Shown: positions 1 to 5,492 of the stretch, one piece after another
How the letters are laid out: each line of letters starts with the position of its first letter
Position numbering within the stretch: the stretch's first letter is position 1
NCBI GenBank assembly: GCA_946530505.1
Contig: CAMNAD010000072.1
Location: 1-7,289, forward strand
Source: an uncultured Bacteroidales bacterium
GTDB taxonomy: Bacteria > Bacteroidota > Bacteroidia > Bacteroidales > UBA932
Direction of reading: 5' to 3'
DNA: 7,289 bases
Program-made: the position numbers and the translations under genes
Notes under the pieces: model-generated
Seen by the model: the letters and a program-made list of their open reading frames with translations, nothing else
What the model was told of the DNA's origin: nothing
Database searches by the model: none

Positions 1-620
1 GGCATTGTGAGCGTCGCCTTGATAATATATGTGAGATGTCTGAAACTTGCAGAAAAACTACCTGATGCAACATCGGTTTTCAGAACTGCTGCATGCATCA
101 AAGTATAGTAAGGGAGATTATTTACGGCATTTGTATAAGTGCCATTTATATTTTGGACAAATTGACGTCCGGAGTCAAGCCTGAGAAGGCCATCTTCAAC
201 ATAGAAAGGCCCCGTGGTATTATAATTATTGTGAGCTTCCAGAGGGCTGGCCAGGGGAGTCCCCGAGAGAGCAGGATACACCAGGCATGCATCAACCACG
301 CCACTTGGAGGATTGGAATATGTACCGGTAAATCGCACCGAGGTTCCATTCGCTTGAGCAGTCAGGATGTCGTTGGATATCAACTTATAGTTGGAATCGT
401 AGGTTATCAATGAAATCTGATCTCCCTTTTTCCAATTGCTTTTGAGGGTGTTCCCATCCGCGGTGTAGGAGAGTTTTGTGGCAGGGTCTGCTTCCGACAT
501 ACTAATGGATGCCGTGACACTTACTGGAATGGGATTGCACACTATCTCTTTATCTGTTACTGGTGCCTTTGAGCATGCAGCAAGCAGTACAATAAGAGAG
601 ATTGAATATATTTTTTTCAT
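1..620 (-). CDS. Fimbrillin-like surface lipoprotein, partial (C-terminus beyond left edge)
   Basis: An open frame runs from an ATG at 620 to the window edge without a stop, giving 206 visible residues. The N-terminus is a lipoprotein signal peptide, MKKIYSISLIVLLAAC, with lipobox LAAC and the lipidated Cys at residue 16, so the protein should be anchored in an outer or inner membrane. Residues 48-80 (ATKLSYTADG, then W63-x-x-G66-D67-x-I) resemble the start of fimbrillin-family (FimA/Mfa-like) proteins, which often carry a W..GD.I motif near the N-terminus. A later FRHLTYIIKATLT segment also fits that family. An AAGGA sequence at 627-631, six bases ahead of the ATG, is a good Shine-Dalgarno and supports this start. 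The gene follows a 45-aa peptide gene by 12 bases and is the last visible member of a minus-strand operon. Family membership is judged by pattern only. It could be a pilus subunit or an unrelated surface lipoprotein of similar fold. Confidence 0.82.
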   Translation of the reverse strand, partial: MKKIYSISLIVLLAACSKAPVTDKEIVCNPIPVSVTASISMSEADPATKLSYTADGNTLKSNWKKGDQISLITYDSNYKLISNDILTAQANGTSVRFTGTYSNPPSGVVDACLVYPALSGTPLASPLEAHNNYNTTGPFYVEDGLLRLDSGRQFVQNINGTYTNAVNNLPYYTLMHAAVLKTDVASGSFSASFRHLTYIIKATLTM

Positions 621-626
621 ACTCGA

Positions 627-631
627 TCCTT
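627..631 (-). promoter_or_regulatory. Shine-Dalgarno-like site for the partial lipoprotein
   Basis: The minus strand reads AAGGA here, six bases before the ATG at 620 and just after the stop codon of the upstream 45-aa peptide. Bacteroidota genes often lack a clear Shine-Dalgarno, so this one stands out. It fixes the lipoprotein start and suggests independent initiation rather than pure coupling. Confidence 0.5.
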
Positions 632-632
632 T

Positions 633-770
633 TTATGCAAACAAATCACCTCCGTCTATAAAATCTGGAGTATCAACATTCTCACCAGAGACTTCCAGCA
701 TAACGCTGGAGCGGATGTCCAATTCTACCACTTGCAGTTCAGGCGGCAAATATTGCTGTTTCTCTTTCAT
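633..770 (-). CDS. Small peptide 2 (45 aa) of a peptide/lipoprotein cassette
   Basis: This short frame encodes 45 residues and ends in TAA at 633-635. The ATG at 770 overlaps the TGA stop of the upstream lipoprotein by one base (TGATG). An in-frame ATG at 773 would add one Met and give a four-base ATGA overlap, so translation is probably coupled to the lipoprotein. The peptide begins MKEKQQYLPPELQVVEL and has no signal peptide or membrane segment. Its C-terminal half is acidic and Gly/Asp-rich, ending DGGDLFA. The pattern M-K-x-K-x-x-Y-x-x-P-E-x-x-V is shared with the 47-aa peptide at 1648-1791, although the rest differs. Short proteins with a similar Tyr/Pro-Glu start occur in Bacteroidales genomes next to surface-protein genes, but I know of no assigned function. 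Being bracketed tightly by two lipoprotein genes and matching its sister support it as a real gene. Confidence 0.6.
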   Translation of the reverse strand: MKEKQQYLPPELQVVELDIRSSVMLEVSGENVDTPDFIDGGDLFA

Positions 771-1627
771 CATATCTCAGTAAATTTGCTAAAAGGGACT
801 TTTGCGCCCAGGAGCACTTTCCCGGAAGTGGTCGGGAGCGATACGTTTTTCGTATAACTGTACGTCTTATTAGTCCCGTGGTCTGTCAGATAGAATACAT
901 AATCCAACTTGACGTTTGGACGAGCCACTCTTCCCACAAAAGCAACGCCGTCCGCATTGGGAATGCCGCCGATCCTATGAGAATCGCTGGCATATCCCCA
1001 AATGCCAGCTTCTGCCAAATTTGAAGATATCTTGATGTAATCGCACGCTTTCAGCATATTCGTACCGGTGTACAGGGAGTAAGTCCCGTCCGGAAGTCCG
1101 GTTACAACCAGCTGGAAATCCGTCGTGAAATACCAGACGTTGATGTCTGCAGTCAGCGTGCCGGCGGAATAAGTATAGGGGATATAGTAAAATTGCGCGG
1201 TAACCTGCGTCTGGACACCCGTAACAGAAGCTTGGTCCACATCTGGGTAATCGAAATAGTATATTGTACCTGAAGAATTCCATTTGTTCCAGGAGGAAAC
1301 GGCAGAATTGCTGCTTTCCCAGAATCCTTTCAGTTTTCCGGAAGGTTGTAGCCTGGAGATCGCATCGGAACTGAGTTCAGATGCTACCCATTTGGTCCCA
1401 TCATAGGTAAGAGTAAAATCCGGTGTATATGCGGTGACGTTATCCAAATATACATTGATGATATCACCATTAACCCAACCTGTTTTAAGAGCTTTTGTGT
1501 CCAGGTTTCCTACAGTGACATTAATCTTAATGCTCTGGTTTTCATCTGCCAGCTGGTTTGCCTTTTCGCAGGAAAACATAGTAAATACACTAGCTGCCAA
1601 AGCAGCAACAACAAATATCTTTTTCAT
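770..1627 (-). CDS. Fimbrillin-like lipoprotein (285 aa)
   Basis: The start chosen is the ATG at 1627, giving MKKIFVVAAL and a typical lipoprotein signal peptide. An in-frame ATG at 1633 would add Met-Ile before it. The lipobox is FSC with Cys at residue 20, so the mature protein is probably membrane-anchored and exported. Just after it come TKALKTGWVNGDIINVYLD, the W..GD.I.vy pattern of fimbrillin-family proteins, and then a Tyr/Ser/Thr-rich beta-type sequence. The C-terminal third (DGVAFVGRVA, later YVFYLTD and SGKVLLGAKVPF) looks like the final strands of a beta-sandwich. It follows the 47-aa peptide gene by 20 bases, and its TGA overlaps the start of the 45-aa peptide. A structural or accessory pilin, or another surface adhesin, is the likely role. 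The lipoprotein call is firm, the fimbrillin assignment moderate. Confidence 0.85.
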   Translation of the reverse strand: MKKIFVVAALAASVFTMFSCEKANQLADENQSIKINVTVGNLDTKALKTGWVNGDIINVYLDNVTAYTPDFTLTYDGTKWVASELSSDAISRLQPSGKLKGFWESSNSAVSSWNKWNSSGTIYYFDYPDVDQASVTGVQTQVTAQFYYIPYTYSAGTLTADINVWYFTTDFQLVVTGLPDGTYSLYTGTNMLKACDYIKISSNLAEAGIWGYASDSHRIGGIPNADGVAFVGRVARPNVKLDYVFYLTDHGTNKTYSYTKNVSLPTTSGKVLLGAKVPFSKFTEI

Positions 1628-1647
1628 AATCATTCTCTAATTTAAGA

Positions 1648-1791
1648 TTAAACACCCCAATCAAGTTCTGTATTGCCCTCGAATGGGTTAGTAATGGTGG
1701 ATGTCACATCGACACTCTGGCAAACCACCCCCTGTGGCTGCACTTTGATCACCTCGATTTCGGGTGAAAAATAACGTTCTTTTTTCTTCAT
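1648..1791 (-). CDS. Small peptide 1 (47 aa) of a peptide/lipoprotein cassette
   Basis: This 47-residue frame starts at ATG 1791 and ends in TAA at 1648-1650. It begins MKKKERYFSPEIEVIKV, has one Cys at residue 24, and ends NTELDWGV. It has no signal peptide or transmembrane segment. It aligns without gaps to the 45-aa peptide downstream over the first 14 residues (shared M1, K2, K4, Y7, P10, E11, V14) and shares V23. It is the first gene after a candidate TAnnTTTG promoter at 1827-1834, and the lipoprotein ATG lies 20 bases after its stop. A conserved N-terminus with a variable C-terminus, placed ahead of an exported protein, could suit a precursor or leader peptide, a small regulator, or a partner of the lipoprotein. 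None of these is shown by the sequence. Confidence 0.62.
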   Translation of the reverse strand: MKKKERYFSPEIEVIKVQPQGVVCQSVDVTSTITNPFEGNTELDWGV

Positions 1792-1826
1792 AGAATATAG
1801 ATTTTAAAACAACTTTCTCCCTTTTA

Positions 1827-1834
1827 CAAAATTA
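1827..1834 (-). promoter_or_regulatory. Candidate -7 box (TAATTTTG) for the peptide/lipoprotein operon
   Basis: The minus strand reads TAATTTTG, an exact match to the Bacteroidota -7 consensus TAnnTTTG. It lies about 35 bases upstream of the 47-aa peptide start, in the 130-base gap after the AraC-type regulator. No TTTG stands at the usual -33 distance; the nearest is about 35 bases further upstream. The match is therefore partial, and the operon might use an activator or read-through from the regulator gene. No clear terminator hairpin was seen in the gap. Confidence 0.4.
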
Positions 1835-1922
1835 TCCGATTTGATTATTTGATGCTTGTCATAATCTTCCAAATATCCGGCTTAAACTTGTTAAAATCTT
1901 ACATAATGTCTTTCTGCTATGT

Positions 1923-2444
1923 TCAGGCGTCATCCCTGTAACTCGAGGGGGAGCAGCCGTAGAAGCGTCGGAAGCTGTGCGCAAAACTGCTCGCATCGTC
2001 GAACCCGCAGCGGCGTCCGACCTCTTGCACAGGCATCCCGGTTTCGTGCAGAAGAAGCCCCGCCGCCTTCTCCATCTGGATCCCGAGGATATAGTCTTTT
2101 GGAGAAGTTCCGGTGGCATTGAGCAACCTGCGGCGGAATGTTTGTGCGCTCATATGCATCTTGGCCGAAACGGCTTCGACGCTGAAGTCTCCGTCTGCAA
2201 GTCCTTCATCTATAATGGAATGTACGGTCGCAAGGAAAGCGTCGGTTTCGGCGATCTCCTTCGTGCGCTTCTCCTGCGGAGTCGTCAGGATCCTTATCTT
2301 GTCCTGCAGCAGAAATATCTCCCTTCGAAGTGCTGCGGCCTCTTCTTGATGATCTTGTTCTTTGCGGTGCATGAGCCATCCTGCTCCCAGGAGGAGGAGC
2401 AAGAACAGCAGTATTATGAGCACCCAGTAAAACATCATGATCAT
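1923..2444 (-). CDS. Membrane-anchored AraC-family transcriptional regulator (173 aa)
   Basis: The frame ends in TGA at 1923. The ATG at 2444 gives MIMMFYWVLIILL; an upstream in-frame TTG at 2453 and internal ATGs at 2438 and 2435 are alternatives. Residues 5-25 form a very hydrophobic transmembrane helix followed by a basic stop-transfer (MHRK). Residues 28-53 are charged and heptad-like (QEEAAALRREIFLLQDKIR), suggesting a coiled-coil dimeriser. Residues 70-170 are a complete AraC/XylS domain: first helix-turn-helix around FSVEAVSAKMHMSAQTFRRRL, then GTSPKDYILGIQMEKAAGLLL, then CGFDDASSFAHSFRRFYGCSP and SYR. There is no sugar-binding, receiver or periplasmic sensor domain, so any signal must come through the membrane helix or a partner. 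It is transcribed towards the peptide/lipoprotein cassette and divergently from the AbiE operon, and either could be its target. The family is certain; the target is inference. Confidence 0.87.
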   Translation of the reverse strand: MIMMFYWVLIILLFLLLLLGAGWLMHRKEQDHQEEAAALRREIFLLQDKIRILTTPQEKRTKEIAETDAFLATVHSIIDEGLADGDFSVEAVSAKMHMSAQTFRRRLLNATGTSPKDYILGIQMEKAAGLLLHETGMPVQEVGRRCGFDDASSFAHSFRRFYGCSPSSYRDDA

Positions 2445-2510
2445 CTGCTGCAAATGTGGTGTTTCGAGGGCACTTTTTTGTAGTTATTTTTCAGTAATTT
2501 GCACTGCTGA

Positions 2511-2525
2511 GGCCATAATTTGGCC
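2511..2525. repeat. Short palindrome GGCCA-TAATT-TGGCC in the divergent intergenic region
   Basis: Two five-base arms (GGCCA at 2511-2515 and TGGCC at 2521-2525) flank an AT spacer. The site lies about 70 bases upstream of the AraC-type regulator start and about 100 bases upstream of abiEi. It has no T-run, so it is more likely a protein-binding site than a terminator. Such a short palindrome could also arise by chance. Confidence 0.3.
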
Positions 2526-2556
2526 ACAATCTCGATTACATACATCACAAAATATG

Positions 2557-2602
2557 CATAGAAAAAGAAGAAACTATTCCTTTTCTATGTAAAATTTTCT
2601 AT
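2557..2602 (+). promoter_or_regulatory. Candidate AbiEi operator: inverted and direct copies of ATAGAAAA/TTTTCTAT
   Basis: CATAGAAAA at 2557-2565 and its exact reverse complement TTTTCTATG at 2581-2589 form a 9-bp inverted repeat with a 15-base spacer. A further TTTTCTAT at 2595-2602 runs into the TAnnTTTG box of the AbiE operon. AbiEi proteins of characterised AbiE systems bind inverted repeats in their own promoter and repress it. Repeats in this position are what such autoregulation would need. That AbiEi binds here is inference, and AT-rich sequence raises the chance of coincidence. Confidence 0.5.
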
Positions 2603-2607
2603 ATTTG
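2600..2607 (+). promoter_or_regulatory. Candidate -7 box (TATATTTG) of the AbiE operon
   Basis: TATATTTG matches the Bacteroidota -7 consensus TAnnTTTG exactly and ends 19 bases before the abiEi ATG, implying a very short leader. No good TTTG -33 element lies 19-21 bases upstream. The box overlaps the third TTTTCTAT copy, so a bound repressor would block RNA polymerase. Confidence 0.5.
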
Positions 2608-2626
2608 CAATCAAACTACACATTGT

Positions 2627-3259
2627 ATGTATCAGAAGAATCCCCTTATTCAATTTGCCGGAATACCCGTTTCAGGAGCAGCGCTGAAGTCCTGCTTTTC
2701 TTCGCTGGCCCATCCGGAAAAGAAGATTCAGGCTCTTGAACAAAGCGGGGAACTTATACGGCTTAAGAGAAATCTCTACATAGTCAATAGGGATCTTTCC
2801 GGAAAACCAACCGACAAGTGCCTTTGCGCCAACCATATTTACGGCCCTTCATACGTATCTCTTCACTGGGCACTCCGTTACTATGGCATGATTCCGGAAA
2901 GGGTCTACACTATAACTTCTGCAACCACAAAGCGCTCCCGCACATTTCAAACACCTGTGGGTCGTTTTGCATATTTTCAGGTGCCCGACAAATACTTCTC
3001 TATAGGAATAGAAAGCAAGGAAGATGGCGATGTTCATTATCTTATGGCCAGCAGGGAAAAGGCCCTGTGCGATCTGATTTTGCACGATAATTATGTGCCG
3101 AATCAGTCCATAAAGTCCCTGATTGCTTATCTCGAGGAAGATATGAGGCTGGATATGGACGTGGTATCGGAACTTGACACCAATATCATAGAGCAGTGCG
3201 CCAGAATGGGCAGAAAGACTCAGATTTTTGAATACCTGATTAAAATAATCAAGCAATGA
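2627..3259 (+). CDS. abiEi: AbiEi antitoxin of a type IV toxin-antitoxin system (210 aa)
   Basis: AbiEi antitoxins counter the AbiEii toxin without stable protein binding (type IV) and repress their own promoter through an N-terminal winged helix. Residues 15-52 fit that domain, with helices around GAALKSCFSSL and EKKIQALEQSG and a wing-like GELIRLKRNLYIV. Residues 74-100 (PSYVSLHWALRYYGMIPE then VYTITSATTK) are the most typical AbiEi core, followed by GRFAYFQVP and the ASREKALCDLIL segment near 141-152. The ATG at 2627 follows a TATATTTG box closely and has no clear Shine-Dalgarno. The stop TGA overlaps the toxin ATG by four bases (ATGA), the usual layout for coupled synthesis with the antitoxin first. 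Length and motifs look complete, and the family call is strong. Confidence 0.92.
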   Translation: MYQKNPLIQFAGIPVSGAALKSCFSSLAHPEKKIQALEQSGELIRLKRNLYIVNRDLSGKPTDKCLCANHIYGPSYVSLHWALRYYGMIPERVYTITSATTKRSRTFQTPVGRFAYFQVPDKYFSIGIESKEDGDVHYLMASREKALCDLILHDNYVPNQSIKSLIAYLEEDMRLDMDVVSELDTNIIEQCARMGRKTQIFEYLIKIIKQ

Positions 3260-4092
3260 CCACTTACGAATCTATGTTGGCAAAGTATAGCCAACAGGGC
3301 GGAGGAGTTGTTCCTCCTAATGCCGAGCAGGAGATCTGCCAGAAAATCGCACTTGCCGGCCTGTGCCGTGGCGGTTTCTTCGACCATGCCGCCTTCTATG
3401 GCGGCACCTGCCTGCGGCTTTTCCACGGTTTGCCAAGGTTCTCGGAAGACCTCGACTTTTCCCTCATCGAAAAACGGGATGATATCCATCTCGAGAATTA
3501 TTTCGATGCCATTCGTGAAGAGTTCAAAATCGCAGGGTTCGAAGTAATCATAAACAAAAAGGAAAAGAAGATGTTCGGCCGTGTGGAGTCTGCTTTCCTG
3601 AAAGAAAACACCGAGGCCTACGACATCAAATTCCAAACAAAGAAAACCGTCAAGGTCAAGATTGAGTTAGATACAGACCCTCCTCTTCTATTCAATACTG
3701 AGCAAAAGGTTCTCCTTGATCCGTATTCATTTATGACGCGTTGTGTCACCCTGCCGGACCTATTCGCCGGCAAGATGCACGCTCTTGTATATCGGGCGTG
3801 GAAAAGGCGCGTAAAGGGGCGGGACTGGTTTGACTTCGAGTGGTATGTGCGCAACGAGGTTCCTCTGGATTTCAAGCATCTTCAAGCCAGAATCAAAGAA
3901 TTCAATGGCGAGGATGTCAGCTTGGATGATTTCAAGAGTATGTTGCGGCAGAAACTGGCCACCACAGATATTGAAGCGGTCAAGGAGGATGTTATTTATT
4001 ACATTGACAGTCAGACACTTCGCCAGCTGGACTTCTGGTCCAACGACTACTTCCTGCAGCTGGCAGACCATATGAACATAATCAACGGATGA
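3256..4092 (+). CDS. abiEii: AbiEii nucleotidyltransferase toxin (278 aa)
   Basis: AbiEii toxins belong to the DNA polymerase beta-like nucleotidyltransferase superfamily. They cause reversible growth arrest and in some hosts phage abortive infection. The fold's motifs are visible: GGTCLR at 49-54 (the G-G-T turn), SEDLDFS at 63-69 with the metal-binding pair D65 and D67, a possible further acidic strand KIELD at 135-139, and the conserved block LPDLFAGKMHALVYR (167-180, K173) followed by KGRDWFDFEWYV (187-198, D190 and D193). All expected catalytic residues seem present, so the toxin should be active. Its ATG overlaps the antitoxin stop, and its own stop overlaps the start of the next gene, again as ATGA. 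The nucleotide used and the target (tRNA is the target for related enzymes) cannot be told from this sequence. Confidence 0.94.
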   Translation: MTTYESMLAKYSQQGGGVVPPNAEQEICQKIALAGLCRGGFFDHAAFYGGTCLRLFHGLPRFSEDLDFSLIEKRDDIHLENYFDAIREEFKIAGFEVIINKKEKKMFGRVESAFLKENTEAYDIKFQTKKTVKVKIELDTDPPLLFNTEQKVLLDPYSFMTRCVTLPDLFAGKMHALVYRAWKRRVKGRDWFDFEWYVRNEVPLDFKHLQARIKEFNGEDVSLDDFKSMLRQKLATTDIEAVKEDVIYYIDSQTLRQLDFWSNDYFLQLADHMNIING

Positions 4093-5492
4093 TGATAATG
4101 AGATTGATGTATTATGCGGCGCTGGCCGTGGTGATGGCGGAAAGCCTGATCGCACAGGCCGGCAAGGATGTGTCGTCCCAGAACTTCGATGCGGCGATGG
4201 AGAAGGCGCTGATGGCGCTAGAGCAATCGGAAGGGCAGCCCCGGATAAAGGTGCAGGCCCTTCAGACCATCGTCGGCATAGATATCATGACCAGCCGCGA
4301 TGCAGATGCCTGGGGGAAGGCCCTGGAGGCCGAGACCATCGCCAGGAAGCACGGGCTCGACAAGGAGCTGGCCGGCATACTCATCTCCAAGGCCAAGCTC
4401 TGCTCCTACGCCGAAATCTCCCCCGAAACGGGACGCAACGACGAGGGGCTGGAGTATGCAAACGAGGCCCTGCGGATTGCAGAAACCATAAAGGAGCCCG
4501 AGCTGGAGGCGGAAGCTTGCTTTGTCATCGGATCCCTCTACATCAACAAGAACCGCTGGAGCGATCCCATTGACCAGGGCATCTACCGCACGGCCGGGCA
4601 GTGGCTGGACCGCGGGCAGGCGGTTGCGGATGCAAACGGCATCGAACGCCTCCGCCGAAACGGCGTCCTCTTCCGTTCGCGCTGGTTCCAGCAGGGCGGG
4701 CGCAATGAGGAGGCCCTGGAATACTTCGCGAATGCCCGCAAGAATCTTCCGGAAGATGACCACCTGATGGCAAGTGCCCTGGACGACCGTCTGGTGCGCC
4801 TCTACACCCGTACCGGGAATGCCCAGTCTGCCCTCGACGCCCACGACGATTATGTGCGGGAGATCACCCGCTATATGAACCAGAAATCGGATGAGACCCT
4901 CCAGGAGATGGAGACCCGTTTCGAGGTAAAAGAGAAGGAGCATAAGCTCGAGAAGCGCGGTTATCAGATTACCATTCTCCTGATGCTGGTGATGCTGGCG
5001 GCGGCCATCATAGTGATAGCGGTGAATCACATCCGTCGTGTGCGCCGCCGCAACGACGAGCTCCTGCGCATCAACGCCACCAAGGAGCAACTGATAAAAA
5101 TCCTTTCCAAAGACCTCCGGAATCCCGCACAGGCATACAGGTCCGACCTGGAAAAACTATCGGAAGAAGCTGCCACGCTTGATTCCGAGCAGATACGCGA
5201 GCGCTGCCGCAAGATCGCGGAGAGCGCCCAGTCGATAAACCAGGATGTGGCGAACTATGTCGGGGACATCCTGATCGAGAGGGGCAGGAAAATCGCCGAC
5301 ATAGGTCTTTCGCAGCGGGAAATCCAGATTATCCGCTTAAGCGCCGAAGGCCTCACCGCAGCCGAAATGGCAGAGAAACTGTTCCTCAGCGTGCACACGG
5401 TGAACACCCATCGTCAGCGCATCTACGCCAAGATGGGTGTAAAGAACATCTCCGACATGCTCCGTACCGCCGGAGAACTGGGAATAATCTAG
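4089..5492 (+). CDS. TPR / transmembrane / LuxR-type sensor regulator with a degenerate HisKA-like segment (467 aa)
   Basis: This is a one-component membrane regulator. Residues 4-24 form a signal-peptide-like stretch (MRLMYYAALAVVMAESLIAQA). Residues 30-270 are helical with TPR-like pairs (DEGLEYANEALRIAE, NEEALEYFANARK, NAQSALDAHDDYV) and should lie in the periplasm. A charged helix precedes the transmembrane helix at 293-314, followed by a basic RRVRRR. Residues 331-400 resemble a histidine-kinase dimerisation domain: LSKDLRNPAQ matches the usual S-H-D-L-R-N-P, but Lys341 replaces the phospho-acceptor His, and no ATPase domain follows. Residues 406-467 are a LuxR helix-turn-helix (LSQREIQIIRLSAEGLT, then LSVHTVNTHRQRIYAKMGV). 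Several Met codons follow the ATG at 4089; the ATGA overlap with the toxin favours this one. The gene is richer in GC than the AbiE pair, and its stop is shared with a convergent gene. Its target genes are unknown. Confidence 0.92.
   Translation: MMIMRLMYYAALAVVMAESLIAQAGKDVSSQNFDAAMEKALMALEQSEGQPRIKVQALQTIVGIDIMTSRDADAWGKALEAETIARKHGLDKELAGILISKAKLCSYAEISPETGRNDEGLEYANEALRIAETIKEPELEAEACFVIGSLYINKNRWSDPIDQGIYRTAGQWLDRGQAVADANGIERLRRNGVLFRSRWFQQGGRNEEALEYFANARKNLPEDDHLMASALDDRLVRLYTRTGNAQSALDAHDDYVREITRYMNQKSDETLQEMETRFEVKEKEHKLEKRGYQITILLMLVMLAAAIIVIAVNHIRRVRRRNDELLRINATKEQLIKILSKDLRNPAQAYRSDLEKLSEEAATLDSEQIRERCRKIAESAQSINQDVANYVGDILIERGRKIADIGLSQREIQIIRLSAEGLTAAEMAEKLFLSVHTVNTHRQRIYAKMGVKNISDMLRTAGELGII
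5489..5492. other. Shared palindromic stop site (CTAG) of two convergent genes
   Basis: The plus-strand LuxR regulator ends in TAG at 5490-5492 and the minus-strand phosphoesterase ends in TAG at 5491-5489. The four bases CTAG therefore supply both stops. There is no room for a dedicated intergenic terminator, so transcripts from both sides probably run into the opposite gene. Confidence 0.9.

Noticed and set aside
93..413. A 106-aa plus-strand frame opposite the partial lipoprotein.
   Set aside because: The minus strand has a lipoprotein signal peptide, a Shine-Dalgarno and a fimbrillin-like motif; the plus frame has none of these.
2445..2453. TTG at 2453 as the start of the AraC-type regulator.
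   Set aside because: An ATG nine bases further in leaves the transmembrane helix intact, and no ribosome-binding site favours the TTG.
1977..2483. A 168-aa plus-strand frame opposite the AraC-type regulator.
   Set aside because: The minus strand encodes a complete AraC domain, while the plus frame has no recognisable family.
2511..2525. The GGCCA/TGGCC palindrome as a transcription terminator.
   Set aside because: The stem is only five pairs and is not followed by a T-run on either strand. It lies upstream of both divergent genes, where a terminator has no evident use.
3220..3636. A 138-aa minus-strand frame across the AbiEi/AbiEii junction.
   Set aside because: It is antisense to the conserved toxin motifs and has no recognisable domain or start context.
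4218..5090. A 290-aa open frame on the minus strand inside the TPR-LuxR gene.
   Set aside because: It is fully antisense to a gene with clear domains, its translation is low-complexity and matches no family I recognise, and GC-rich coding sequence commonly opens such frames.
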